From positions 62,001 to 126,000 of the forward strand of contig CBDCEX010000018.1 of NCBI GenBank assembly GCA_965216025.1: 64,000 nucleotides of DNA, in the 5' to 3' direction. This stretch comes from JADFQT01 sp965216025 (lineage in GTDB: Bacteria > Chloroflexota > Dehalococcoidia > Lucifugimonadales > UBA3495). Each line of letters starts with the position of its first letter. The first letter of the stretch is position 1. The notes below the pieces were generated by a model. It worked only from the letters and a program-made list of their open reading frames with translations. It had not been told where the DNA came from and did no database searches. A program made the translations under genes and the position numbers. This document shows positions 17,001-24,937 of this stretch, piece after piece.

Positions 17001-19700
17001 GCTTGTTAGCGGAAATCCCACGACTCTGCCTCTGGTGTCGACAAAACTGATCTCAACCTGGATTTTCTTGTCCAGTTCGTCGGCGGTGAGCCGGTACTGG
17101 TTCGAGTTCGTGCCGACGTTGGCCTCGAAGTCGGCTCCGTCGCTGGAGAGGCGCTTCCACTGGTAGGAGAAATTGCCAGCCACTCCTTCTGGGACAGTAA
17201 TACTTTCAGTGCTTGCGGTCACCACCTGGCCGACTGCCGGACTGCCGGCAATGGTGGGTCTGCCCGAGGCTTGACTGATTTGGGTTGGCTGACCTTTGAT
17301 GGCGATCAGGTAGGCAACATCGTAGCCGCGGTCCATCCATTGGTTGTTGGAAAAGAATTGGGATCTGTTTCGTATGGACCAGCCGGGGAGAGATATGGGG
17401 TCCTCATTGTCCTCGTCGGTGGCGGGGATGGTCGCCGTTGTTCCGGCAGCGGCGCTGAACACCAACGCGTAGGTGTCTCCTTTGGAGAGCGTGATGGTCC
17501 GGTCGGAAGGTGCGGTGAACTCCAGCGGTCCAGCGGTGAACGATGCAGGCGGGTCCAGGTCGGTGCAGGATGCGGTCGGGACGTCGCCCTGCACTGTGCA
17601 TATCTTGATCGCGAACTCGTCTCCCTCTGCATCTATGGAGACGACGGTGATGCTGGTCAGGATGTGGCCGGCTGTCTCACTACTGGCCGTGAAGGATTGG
17701 GAGGTAGGCATGGCAGAGATGTTGGCGGGCCGATTGCTGTCTGGGGTTCGGCCGATGTTGCTTACTATCGTGTAGATGAGCGGTGCAGTGATGGTGTTGC
17801 CGGATGGGTAGGCATCGCTTAGGAACGGGCCCTCGTCGTTGTCCTTGCCGTCGACGAAGCTGGTCATAACTCTGATCCTATTGCCCTCGTCTTCCAGGAC
17901 CAGCAGGTACTCGATTGAGTCCGTGCCGACTTTGGCCTCGAATTCGGCTCCATCCGCGGAGTAGCGCATCCACTGGTAATTGAACGTGGCGGGAAGCCCG
18001 TCGCCGTCCTGTATGCTGGCTGCGGATGCGGTGAGGATCTGCTGGGTCTTGGGGGTGCCGCTGATGGAGGGATTTCCGGTCGCCACGTTGTTCAGGCGGT
18101 TGATGCGAATGCTCATGTGCCCGGGGGCTTTGAAGGTTTCCGTGGCGGTGTTGACGGATTGGATTCCCTGTTCGTTATAGCTGTACTTCGGTCGATATTC
18201 GTAGTTTTCAGCGAGTTCCCAACCCGGGACGGCGGCGACTGTTTCACCCAGCGCTGCTTTGAACCATCCGTTTCTGCTGCCTTTGACCACGATCCAATAG
18301 TGGGTGTTGGCGGCGACGGTGGTGTTGGCGGGCGGGATGAAGGTGTACACGCCGTGTCCTGACAATTCTCCACTTGGGCTCAGGGTGGCGTGCACCGTGC
18401 CGGTGGTGGAGCCGGTGCGTAGTTCAACCGTCAGGTCGGAGCTTCTGCTGGTGAGGTACAGGTCGATGCTGGCGATCTTGTAGCCGCTGGGGTTGGGTCC
18501 GGTCTGGAACTCTTGGGCGACATCCCGCGAAATGAGGTTCGCCATCTGGTGCGAGGTGCGGCCCATGCTGCTGACCAGCGTTTGATGGTTCGGTCGGTCG
18601 GTTTCACCGGGCACGCTTTGGATGTTTTCCGCGGGCGTCGTCACCGCGACGTGGGATCTGGGTCCGATGCCGTTTGTCGTCAGGGCGTTGACCGAATAGA
18701 AGTACGTGGTGGCGTCTTCCACATTGGGGTCGGTGTACTTGGTGTCGTCGGTTCCAGTGTTCCCGGTGGAGACCGACAGGTCATCGGGTTGGGTGCCTTT
18801 CAGGATCCGGTACCCGGTGATCGCGTCATTGTTCGGGTCATCCCAGATGAGGGTGAGGCTGTCGTGCTTGACGTCGGACTCGGCTAGTCCTGCCGGGGGG
18901 TCAATCAGGACGACCGTTTCCTCATCGACCGGCTCCACTGGGGTCGTGACGCTGAACGTTGCTGATTGATTCCCGTCTCCGTCCTGGCTCATGGCGAAGA
19001 CTGCATAGTGGTAACTGGTTTCTGGCTCCACGGTGGAGTCGGTGTAGTTCGTGCTGGGGCTTCCGGTGTCTGCCTGGATGATAGAGAGGCTGTCTGCATC
19101 TGTTCCACGGAGGACCTGATGTCCAGTTATCCTCGCGTCCTGGGGGTCGTTCCAGGTGAGGGTCAGGCTGTCGTGGCTGACCTGGGAGGCGGCAAGGCCG
19201 TTGGGCGCCGCCGGCGGATGGTCCATCACCCGCTGGGTCATCACCTGGGTCCAGGGCCCACTTGACTTGCGGACCGAGCGGTCGGCGTTGTAGTAGCGGG
19301 ACCGGATCTGGACCTTGTAGCTCTCGCCCGGCGTCAGGTTACTCAGCGTGAGGGTGGTCAGGTCGCCGAGCGGATACAGGTTGCCTCTCTGCGCTTCGTT
19401 GTCATCTCTGTAGGATAGAAAGTTCTCACTGGTGGGGGCCCACCTGACCCGGTAGTCCGTGGGTGCCGGGTCGGGAGTTTCCCAGGTGATGACCAGCTGC
19501 CCCGGCTCGCTGCTGGCGAGTGCCAGGGACGGGATTGCGCCGTTTTTGGCTTGGGCCATGGCTGGAACGTTGGGAATGTAGGTTATCAACAGCGCTATCG
19601 TGACCACCAGGGCCGCTAGGGCCAAGGGCGTGATTTTGCGCAGTGAACGTAGGGTCTCGTTAATGGGTGGGGTTAGCATCTTACTTTGTTGATTCATCAT
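14100..19700 (-). CDS. Large secreted fibronectin III-rich protein (1866 aa)
   Basis: The N-terminus has a long signal peptide (hydrophobic core LALAALVVTIALLITYIP, then AMAQA at about residue 51). Approximate order: three FnIII domains 55-365; a choice-of-anchor-type domain (FQTGPNPSGYKIASIDLYLT) 375-535; Ig-like 540-630; anchor-type 640-795; Ig-like 800-890; anchor-type 895-1080; Ig-like 1085-1180; anchor-like 1185-1300; five FnIII domains to 1780; and a distinct C-terminal beta-rich domain (SPYAPGYYEMYGTVNFQ). The FnIII units carry the repeated phrase LTGYQYRYRxGxxVWNPDWT. No sorting signal is seen at the C-terminus. It shares architecture with the 3148-aa protein and may act with it at the surface; function unknown. 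ATG at 19700 with a weak purine-rich ribosome site. Confidence 0.85.
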   Translation of the reverse strand: MMNQQSKMLTPPINETLRSLRKITPLALAALVVTIALLITYIPNVPAMAQAKNGAIPSLALASSEPGQLVITWETPDPAPTDYRVRWAPTSENFLSYRDDNEAQRGNLYPLGDLTTLTLSNLTPGESYKVQIRSRYYNADRSVRKSSGPWTQVMTQRVMDHPPAAPNGLAASQVSHDSLTLTWNDPQDARITGHQVLRGTDADSLSIIQADTGSPSTNYTDSTVEPETSYHYAVFAMSQDGDGNQSATFSVTTPVEPVDEETVVLIDPPAGLAESDVKHDSLTLIWDDPNNDAITGYRILKGTQPDDLSVSTGNTGTDDTKYTDPNVEDATTYFYSVNALTTNGIGPRSHVAVTTPAENIQSVPGETDRPNHQTLVSSMGRTSHQMANLISRDVAQEFQTGPNPSGYKIASIDLYLTSRSSDLTVELRTGSTTGTVHATLSPSGELSGHGVYTFIPPANTTVAANTHYWIVVKGSRNGWFKAALGETVAAVPGWELAENYEYRPKYSYNEQGIQSVNTATETFKAPGHMSIRINRLNNVATGNPSISGTPKTQQILTASAASIQDGDGLPATFNYQWMRYSADGAEFEAKVGTDSIEYLLVLEDEGNRIRVMTSFVDGKDNDEGPFLSDAYPSGNTITAPLIYTIVSNIGRTPDSNRPANISAMPTSQSFTASSETAGHILTSITVVSIDAEGDEFAIKICTVQGDVPTASCTDLDPPASFTAGPLEFTAPSDRTITLSKGDTYALVFSAAAGTTATIPATDEDNEDPISLPGWSIRNRSQFFSNNQWMDRGYDVAYLIAIKGQPTQISQASGRPTIAGSPAVGQVVTASTESITVPEGVAGNFSYQWKRLSSDGADFEANVGTNSNQYRLTADELDKKIQVEISFVDTRGRVVGFPLTSPAYPTGRTIGAPSLMSNTSQTGNSIEPMSTEVGQSFTTGTSPHGHQLSSITIFYEDGENRRINLKVCETTSGGRPTAECWNLNRPGSFIAGPLNFTVPEAHFRVLDPNTTYAAVLNGPRPRTVETTVETACPQTDPDFTESCVQEVVITVIVAAQIGVTTSDGEDTLSSPGWSVGNAYQENREGAWRDVSSGKSVRIALQAEPAPNKEPTGIPVVTGTARVGKTLTATQGDVADQNGLPGTLTYRWKRYAADGTTFETNIGDNSSRYTLTSRDVGRKIKVEASYTDLHGYSEGPLISDNFPHGAVVITTAEDDLLVSNIGNPESETVQTTRKIAQVFATGTNPNGYELTSVTISGNSAPVKICRFTSAHYPSPSSNCVDNPSPENPSYLRREWLYAVVIDPNTVDVTNVDEEDPTSRHDWAIRGNYQEQNQQGDWHNTALAHAVRMELQGRPASPFNRLGQLRAEPANQQVTLTWQSWLPGSDDVIQKFQYRVKQIGGSWDPDWTDMPGSNASTEANTLRNLINGVEQTIELRAVFDQDGQTVYSGSASISATPRGPLTAPRNLDASTEGDGGVRLNWSDPADSTLTGYQYRYHPGDRVWNPDWTNVQGSNAATTSHTLTGMAKNLRHTLEVRTLRDDAQGPAASSSVTPRGPMPRLQNLAAAADDQEATLSWDNPGDHGITGYQYRRRATAESVWNPDWTSVPGSNANTASFRVQPLVNLTAYTFEVHAMRGLEEGPASSASATTPDGPAAVPKEPRSMSARQRDQGFTASWRAPADEDQRAPVTSYLVRHRQIGTSSWQNVSVDECCGKTITGLTNRRHYEVQVAALNRLGTGPWSGLVNVTPQAPYSEPPAPTGDPNLSLGTLALHWTTPSNYCTGPRSFYIIWDGPKEGDRRADEWAAHINTTRGAGEVTYAFRESPYAPGYYEMYGTVNFQGPGSASIKVRGRFDQTWGTWSPTGSLHCFN

Positions 19701-19831
19701 GTTTCTCTGTGATGTTGTTGCTGGAATCTGGCGGCTTGTTGAAAAAACCTCTTTCAGGTGTTGAAAGGGTGCGTGCCGGAGGGAAATCTTGTGCCGGGAG
19801 CATGTCGGCGTTCAGCGAAAATGTCATCTGT

Positions 19832-20068
19832 CTAATCCGGGATCCTATCGGATGTCGATCCCGTTAGGGTTGCCGGCGACTGCTGCGTCGGCGGACTTTC
19901 GGCATCGCTGTATCGCCTTACGTTGTCTCTGTGAAGACCGATCTCTCTTGCCATCTTGCGAATGGACATACCCTTGAGCTTGGCCTTCTGCACCGCGTCC
20001 CACCTGGCCTTTTTGTGTCGGGAATAACGGTCCCGGGGCAGATGCCGGGGTATCCTGGAAACACCGTA
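19832..20068 (-). pseudogene. Transposase remnant (ISL3-like helix-turn-helix segment)
   Basis: An open stretch between stops encodes GVSRIPRHLPRDRYSRHKKA followed by an HTH (KLKGMSIRKMAREIGLHRDN) and VRRYSDAESPP. The R..R...RW..V...K..G.S.R..AR..G..R..VRRY pattern is the central region of ISL3-type transposases. No start codon and no catalytic domain remain. It lies immediately upstream of the 1866-aa gene in the same orientation. Confidence 0.55.
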
Positions 20069-20244
20069 TCAGGGAACCTATCCTACCCCGTATTCCCCAT
20101 TTGGCTCAAACAAGTGATGCGGTAAATAGGCAACTTTCTTGCTTTTCTAGTCGTTACATGAATCTCTTAGCCGTATTTCAGATATAATACATGCAATAAG
20201 TTGGCTATTTCAGATAACTTGCGTACCGACATTGGAGGCACCCG

Positions 20245-21576
20245 ATGGGTGACCGCGAAAAGGCCTCTCTTCGGCTCCAATTCAATCCCCAAATCCGGCT
20301 GGAGTTACATGGTGCCACCATCACCTCCGACGCCGGACTGCTGGCATTCCGAGAACTGGATGACGCCCTGGACCTTACCCCCATAGCCTCCGACTATCTC
20401 CAGGAAAGCCGTACCGGCCGCAACATCCGACACCACCTGGTCCCTCTGCTCCGCCAGTCCATCTACAGCCGCTTGGCCGGCTACGATGATACCAACGATG
20501 CAGAACGTCTTTCCCAAGACCCAGCCATGAGAGTTGTCGTGGGCTGGCAAGGCTCAGACCGCAACGCCGCCAGAACCAACACCATGAGCCGTTTTGAGAC
20601 GGAGACTTTGACTCAAGAGGACAACCTAAAGGGGCTGGCCATGGTGAATCCCCAGTGGGTGGAGCTGGCCATGGCTCACACTCCACACCGGCGAGTGATT
20701 CTGGACATGGACAGTTCGGAGAGTCCAGTGCATGGTCAGCAGGAAGGAGCCGCCTACAACGGGCACTTCGAGTGTGTCTGCTATCATCCCCTCTTTCTGT
20801 TCAACCAGTTTGGGGATTGCGAAGGAGCGACGCTACGACCCGGAAACGTGCATAGTGCCGATGGCTGGCAGGAACTCCTTGAGCCGGTGGTGAAAGGATA
20901 CCAGAAGAAAGGACTGCGGTTGCTGTTCCGGGGTGACGCTGCTTTTGCCAAGCCGGAGCTATACGAGTATCTGGAACAAGGAAAGATCGGGTACGCCATC
21001 CGGCTTCCCGCCAATCAGGTAATTCAGGAGCAGATCCAACCCTTGCTGGAGCGTCCTACCGAATGGCCATCCCGGGAGCCTATCGTCTCCTACCATGACT
21101 TTGCCTATCAGGCCCAGAGTTGGCACTTGCCCAGGCGAGTGGTGGCTAAAGTAGAGTGGCATCAGGGGGAGCTATTTCCCAGGGTTGGTTTCATCGTGAC
21201 CAACCTGAGCTATCCACCCAAAGGAATAGTCCGCTTTTACAATGGCCGTGGCACGGCGGAGCAGTGGATCAAGGAGGGCAAGTACGCCCTGAACTGGACC
21301 CGGCTTTCCTGCCACAAGTTCGTGGCCAACCAGGTGAGACTATGGCTGTTCGTCCTGACTTACAACCTGGGCAACTTTATGAGAAGGCTGGTGTTGCCGG
21401 AGGATATGAAGCACTGGACTCTGACCAGTCTTCAGACCAGGCTGATCAAGACGGGTGGGCGACTGGTACGCCACGCAAGGAGGCTGGTGTTTCAGCTTGC
21501 CGAGGTGCTGGTAACCAGGGAAATGCTGACCGGGATACTAGAACGGATCAGCCGGCTTCGGCTGGCACCTGGCTAG
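20245..21576 (+). CDS. IS1380-family transposase (complete)
   Basis: 443 aa, full length for the family. DDE-type catalytic residues are recognisable: Asp near 155 (VILDMDSSESPVHG), Asp near 230 (LLFRGDAAFAKPELYEYLE) and Glu near 339 (YNGRGTAEQWIKEGK). The ribosome site GGAGG lies nine bases before the ATG. A TATAAT box at 20183-20188 could serve as -10 but has no good -35 partner. I could not define terminal inverted repeats, so the element borders are unknown. The 3' side runs into the RNA-like leader at 21607. Confidence 0.9.
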   Translation: MGDREKASLRLQFNPQIRLELHGATITSDAGLLAFRELDDALDLTPIASDYLQESRTGRNIRHHLVPLLRQSIYSRLAGYDDTNDAERLSQDPAMRVVVGWQGSDRNAARTNTMSRFETETLTQEDNLKGLAMVNPQWVELAMAHTPHRRVILDMDSSESPVHGQQEGAAYNGHFECVCYHPLFLFNQFGDCEGATLRPGNVHSADGWQELLEPVVKGYQKKGLRLLFRGDAAFAKPELYEYLEQGKIGYAIRLPANQVIQEQIQPLLERPTEWPSREPIVSYHDFAYQAQSWHLPRRVVAKVEWHQGELFPRVGFIVTNLSYPPKGIVRFYNGRGTAEQWIKEGKYALNWTRLSCHKFVANQVRLWLFVLTYNLGNFMRRLVLPEDMKHWTLTSLQTRLIKTGGRLVRHARRLVFQLAEVLVTREMLTGILERISRLRLAPG

Positions 21577-21606
21577 CCTGCTTTGAGAGCACAGGTATTT
21601 CGGACA

Positions 21607-21830
21607 GTTATGGGGTCGTCCGGGGTAAATAGACCACCCCGAGGGAGACGCTTGGGCAGGGGCAGGCAATTCTAGACTTTTACGCTCGTCAGGGGGGTGG
21701 TTACCCTATGGGAGTGGGTCAGTTGAGTGAATCGGATGCAGTTGACGCCCTCAGGCTGCCGTTTTCTAGTTCACGGCACGCCAGAGGGTCCAATCGCAGG
21801 GCAATCACTTTGATCTGGGGAATCCCGGCT
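21607..21830 (+). ncRNA. Structured RNA-like leader, copy A (possible HEARO/omega-RNA relative)
   Basis: A ~225-nt noncoding element also present at 45671-45896. Shared blocks include GGGGTCGTCC, CTTTTACGCT, GTGGTTxCCCTATG, TTGAGTGAATC, and TTTGATCTGxGG followed by AATCCCGGCT. Stems seen in both copies: CCCGAG (21638-21643) with CTTGGG (21651-21656), with a G-U pair where copy B has A-U; AGTGGGTCA with TGACGCCCT around the TTGAGTGAATC loop; and TGCCGT (21757-21762) with ACGGCA (21773-21778), where copy B has an unrelated but equally stable hairpin. It ends 14 nt before the start codon of the nuclease-like gene at 21845. Size, position and style recall HEARO RNAs that sit ahead of IscB/IsrB genes; the family assignment is a hypothesis. 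Confidence 0.5.
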
Positions 21831-21844
21831 GAAAGGAGACCAGT

Positions 21845-22696
21845 ATGAATATGGGAACCCCAGCCTGGCCGGAGAGCCTTGACCACTTCGGGACGAAAGC
21901 GGCGATGCTATCGCACTTGAGGACGGCCATCCTCCGAGGTGCGATATGGGGCATGGTAAGGGAACCACAGCACGACGGATGCAACGGTGGCCCGGTTGTC
22001 GTGAATCTAACGGCTGGTGTAACAGATGTCTATGTTGAGCGGCCCTACGACCCCGGCGGGTTTATTCCTGACCTGACGCTACAAAGACAAGATCCCCATC
22101 TCCCGACATTCATTGAGGTGGAGGTGACTTCACCGGCGTCCAAGAGGAAGGGTGATTATTGCCGCGAACACGGGATAAACCTGTTCGTGGCTTACGGGCT
22201 TGCTCCAGTGGACAACAACTCAACAGTACGCCTGTTGAAGCTTGGGGTCGAAACCATGCGCTGTCATCGCAAGGAGCGCGATAGGATGAACGACCTTTGG
22301 TCCCACCTGCACAGCTTACCCGATGATGATGATTGCAGGTTCGGGGTCGAGCAGGTCAGTCCCCGCACCGTCAAGTACGTGGTCGGTACGCGGACAGTGC
22401 CGAGAGATGACCTGCTGACCATGTGTATGTTGCACCTGTACTTCATAGAAGACATGGAGTTACGGTTCTCAGGTGCGGCTGCCGGGGAACAGGGCTCTCC
22501 TATACGGTACAGCCGGAAAGCGCTTGATGCCGAAGCTACAATCAAGAAAGTTGTAAATCGTGTGGAATACCAAAATGGTGTTGCCGGGCCTCGCGTTTCG
22601 CCGGAGCGGGCGAGTACTTACGACCTGAGCAGCGTATTCTGGTACCCGCGTAGGTGGGGGTTGCGTCCGAGTCCTGATGCGTATAGGCGGGCGTGA
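21845..22696 (+). CDS. Predicted PD-(D/E)XK-type nuclease-like protein
   Basis: 283 aa with an AAGGAG ribosome site spaced five bases from ATG. The central segment GGFIPDLTLQRQ..PTFIEVEVT..SKRKGDYCREHGINLFVAYG has the layout of restriction-like nuclease folds: Asp (PD), ExE on the next strand, then Lys in the following helix and a short hydrophobic strand. The C-terminal 100 residues match no family I know. No methylase or partner is adjacent; the next frame overlaps by 4 nt and is a cupin fragment. It lies directly behind the RNA-like leader, as Mrr does at the second copy. Activity and target are unknown. Confidence 0.5.
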   Translation: MNMGTPAWPESLDHFGTKAAMLSHLRTAILRGAIWGMVREPQHDGCNGGPVVVNLTAGVTDVYVERPYDPGGFIPDLTLQRQDPHLPTFIEVEVTSPASKRKGDYCREHGINLFVAYGLAPVDNNSTVRLLKLGVETMRCHRKERDRMNDLWSHLHSLPDDDDCRFGVEQVSPRTVKYVVGTRTVPRDDLLTMCMLHLYFIEDMELRFSGAAAGEQGSPIRYSRKALDAEATIKKVVNRVEYQNGVAGPRVSPERASTYDLSSVFWYPRRWGLRPSPDAYRRA

Positions 22697-22908
22697 TTGT
22701 ATGCGTATCTATCAGCGAAGAGGCCATGGTCATCGTGGAGGGCAGTCTGGAAGCAATTCTGGGTGACCAGGTAGTTACGCTAGGAGAGGGAGACACTGTC
22801 CTGGCCCCTGCAGGTGTCAAGCACGGGTTCGAAAACCGGTCCGGCGCTACCGCAAGGTTGTTGGCCATATTCCCCAAGACCCAGTTCGAAAGAGTCCCGA
22901 TGGAGTAG
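22693..22908 (+). pseudogene. N-terminally truncated cupin-2 domain
   Basis: 71 residues beginning at a GTG that overlaps the preceding stop. EEAMVIVEGSLEAILGDQVV..LGEGDTVLAPAGVKHGFENRSG is the second half of a cupin-2 barrel with its PAGVKHGFEN motif. The first metal-binding motif (GxxxxxHxH) and the strands before it are missing, so it is a broken gene captured behind the nuclease-like gene. Confidence 0.7.
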
Positions 22909-22978
22909 AATTGGCCTGTGTGAGGCCGCTCCGGGAGGAAGCACACTGGGGGCTTATCAGAACCCCCCCGCTGTGGAT

Positions 22979-23027
22979 CGACAAGCTCACCACGAACGGA
23001 AGGAAACCGTTCGCCCTGAGCCTGTCG
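22979..23027. repeat. REP-like imperfect palindrome
   Basis: CGACAAGCTCACCACGAACG (from 22979) faces CCGTTCGCCCTGAGCCTGTC (from 23007). The arms pair at about 17 of 21 positions with a 7-base loop. Sequences of this kind (GTTCGCCCTGAGCCTGTCGA) occur as dispersed repeats in many bacterial genomes. It lies between the cupin fragment and the next gene. Confidence 0.55.
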
Positions 23028-23068
23028 AAGGGCGGGCGCAAGACTAGATTAACTGAAGGAGGACTCCC

Positions 23069-23377
23069 ATGTACCTAATTCGGCGGGTTTTCAGATGTAA
23101 ACCAGGGACAGCTCGAAGGGCGGCGGAGCAGATCACGAAGATTGGCAAGGCTTATGAAAACGCCGGTCAGCGCTCTCCGATAAGGGTATATACCAGCGGT
23201 GGCACTGTACCGGGACCTGCCAATACGGTCTATATGGACTGGACGGCGCCAGTGTTAGAGTCACCCTACCGCGAAGGTAACCCAATGCCGGAGGAGATCA
23301 GGCCTGTGTCGCAGCAGATGAATGAATTCGTGGAGGAAAGCTACATCGAGTTTTATGAGATGTTCGAACCGCAATAG
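23069..23377 (+). CDS. Small dimeric alpha-beta barrel protein (NIPSNAP-like)
   Basis: 102 aa with a strong AAGGAGG ribosome site seven bases before ATG. The opening MYLIRRVFRCKPGTARRAAEQI, a central beta segment with YMDWTAP, and the C-terminal EFVEESYIEFYEMF fit the ferredoxin-like NIPSNAP/dimeric barrel superfamily, which includes small enzymes and stress proteins. No catalytic residues can be assigned. The gene is complete and stands alone on the plus strand. Confidence 0.65.
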   Translation: MYLIRRVFRCKPGTARRAAEQITKIGKAYENAGQRSPIRVYTSGGTVPGPANTVYMDWTAPVLESPYREGNPMPEEIRPVSQQMNEFVEESYIEFYEMFEPQ

Positions 23378-23471
23378 CAGGATGTGCCAGCATGGTTTGG
23401 CGGTGGCCGCCGACATGAAGACAATCCAGTCCCTTCGGAGGACATGCTTTAGACCGATAATTCGCGGCGGC

Positions 23472-23815
23472 CTACACCACTCCCGATTCCGCCAGGTAAG
23501 CCAACTCCGTCCTTTGAAGCCCCAGTTCCCCGCAGTAAATCTCCTCGTTGTGCTCCCCGATCAAGGGGGCCCGTCTTGATATTCGCCAGGGTGAGCCGTT
23601 GTATATACCGGCGGGACCGGGGTATTTGAAGCTCCGGTCCAGCTCAGGATGGGGAACCTCCACCCAAAAGCCGCGATCATTCAGGTGGCCCTCATCCACC
23701 AGTTCATCGGGCGCCCGAATCGATCCCCAGTTGAGCCCCCGCTCCTGGGCGCCATAGGCCATCTCATCCCGGGTCAAATGTGCGGCAAAGTTGCCTACCA
23801 TCTCGGTGATGTGGG
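23472..23815 (-). pseudogene. C-terminal fragment of a CoA-transferase family III (CaiB/BaiF) protein
   Basis: The minus-strand frame encodes DEMAYGAQERGLNWGSIRAP, DELVDEGHLNDRGFWVEVPH, and then APLIGEHNEEIY..ELGLQRTELAYLAESGVV before the stop. This is the conserved end of class III CoA-transferases, including the LGEHN motif. About 110 of the usual ~390 residues remain. The frame continues upstream through unrelated sequence, so the 5' part was lost by recombination. Confidence 0.8.
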
Positions 23816-23893
23816 GTAAAAGGCGGCGGGATGTTGGGCCAGTGGTACACCTTGTCTCCGACCCCGCCTGTGGGGGCAATGCCAAAAACCCGT

Positions 23894-24313
23894 CTAACCC
23901 GGTCCGAAGCGCCACCAATGCCGTCCCGGGGGTGACTCCTCCGTCCCTCCTGGCGGCAGCGCCCTGGTCAGCCCCTCCAGCATCGCCTGACTCCTCCTGA
24001 GCTCCTCCAGCAGTTCCCGGTAGCGCCATTCAGCTTCGTCCAGGAGCTTCCCTCGATAGTCCGCCAGCTCCTGGAGCGCCCTGACCTGCTCCCTTGCCGC
24101 CGCCAACTCGGCCTCCGGCGATGGACCAGCATCGACGGGTTGGCCACCGGGCGCATCGCTGGATAGCCCAGGCGCCAGGACCCACACCTTGGCCCGATCC
24201 CCCCGGCCCTCCCGCTCAATCTCCAACTCCCCCCGCCGTATCATCCGGTCGAGGGTCGAGGGAGACACCCCCAGCCGCTGCGCTGCCTCCAGCTTGCTCA
24301 ACTTCTGCTGCAT
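23894..24313 (-). CDS. Helix-turn-helix protein with coiled coil and WWRF tail
   Basis: 139 aa from an ATG at 24313 with GGGAGGGG seven bases upstream. The N-terminus (LSKLEAAQRLGVSPSTLDRM, then IRRGELEIEREG) is an excisionase/MerR-like winged HTH. A linker and a ~55-residue coiled coil (ELAAAREQVRALQELADYRG) follow. The protein ends in GRHWWRFGPG. A similar aromatic tail (GWWQFWKKS) ends the unrelated protein at 58862-59236, which suggests a shared docking function. Proteins of this layout are typical of plasmids and integrative elements. Its 5' side adjoins the first copy of the 320-bp intergenic repeat. Confidence 0.7.
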   Translation of the reverse strand: MQQKLSKLEAAQRLGVSPSTLDRMIRRGELEIEREGRGDRAKVWVLAPGLSSDAPGGQPVDAGPSPEAELAAAREQVRALQELADYRGKLLDEAEWRYRELLEELRRSQAMLEGLTRALPPGGTEESPPGRHWWRFGPG

Positions 24314-24452
24314 CAGTGGCCCCTCCCGATGATGAATCATGGTTGACCACAGCATAATCCAGCAACGGGGCCGGCGCTTTTGCGCCTGCCGCGCGGATCC
24401 CTGAACCCTGGCGCCGGTATCAAAAAGGCTCAGGGAGACCCCCGCAGGCGGG

Positions 24453-24799
24453 CGAAAATGGGTCATTTCAGGGCATTTAGGGGGTTGGCCCATGGAGGGG
24501 GTGTTTTTCAGCTACGGAGTATGGTCATCTCATTCCGTGGGGGTACTTAGAAAGGGATTTTCGTCTTTTTAAAGCTGAGGTATGGTCATCTGATTCCGCG
24601 AGGCAAGATCGGGTGGTTCCTCGGAATTTTACAGTGGGGTCAGGTTCAAATGGGTGCAACAATTTTCCGACGGTGGATCGACTACCCCTACACCCCCCCT
24701 GGTTGTTACTGTAAATAGATACGATTTACCTATGAAGTATAGCCGTCTCATTCCGTAGCAGTTTTGGGCCCTGGCCGCGCCTTGACCCTGTCTCAAAAG
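24453..24799. repeat. Long intergenic repeat, copy 1 of 3
   Basis: Noncoding sequence nearly identical to 36117-36453 and clearly related to 48511-48868. It begins CGAAAATGGGTCATTTCAGG and ends near TAGCAGTTTTGGG; weaker similarity continues to CTCAAAA. Inside are three versions of TATGGTCATCTCATTCCG (near 24519, 24574 and 24740). It separates the HTH gene at 23894-24313 from the duplicated membrane-protein block. Confidence 0.85.
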
Positions 24800-24856
24800 C
24801 GGGTTTGGAGCCAGCCTCGCGTCGGGGGTTCGGCGCTCCGGCGCCGTCCTGTGCCG

Positions 24857-24937
24857 CTACCGCTTGACACTTTCTTCGGTGTTGATTGCGTCCATCATCG
24901 CGAGGTCTCCGGCAACCTTCCTGGCATTGTCCGACAT
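24857..24937 (-). CDS. Conserved 26-residue ORF downstream of the membrane protein
   Basis: Encodes MSDNARKVAGDLAMMDAINT..VKR. The second block copy (39294-39374) encodes almost the same peptide (MTDNARKVAGDLAMMDAINS). In copy 2 its ATG overlaps the upstream stop as ATGA. Here that stop has changed (ATGT), so the two frames overlap by 43 bp. Conservation of the reading frame in both copies argues for translation, although both copies are recent. Confidence 0.4.
   Translation of the reverse strand: MSDNARKVAGDLAMMDAINTEESVKR

Noticed and set aside
20101..21630. Terminal inverted repeats of the IS1380 element
   Set aside because: Only short direct similarities (TATTTCAGATA / TATTTCGGACA) were found at the two sides, not inverted repeats, so borders were not annotated.
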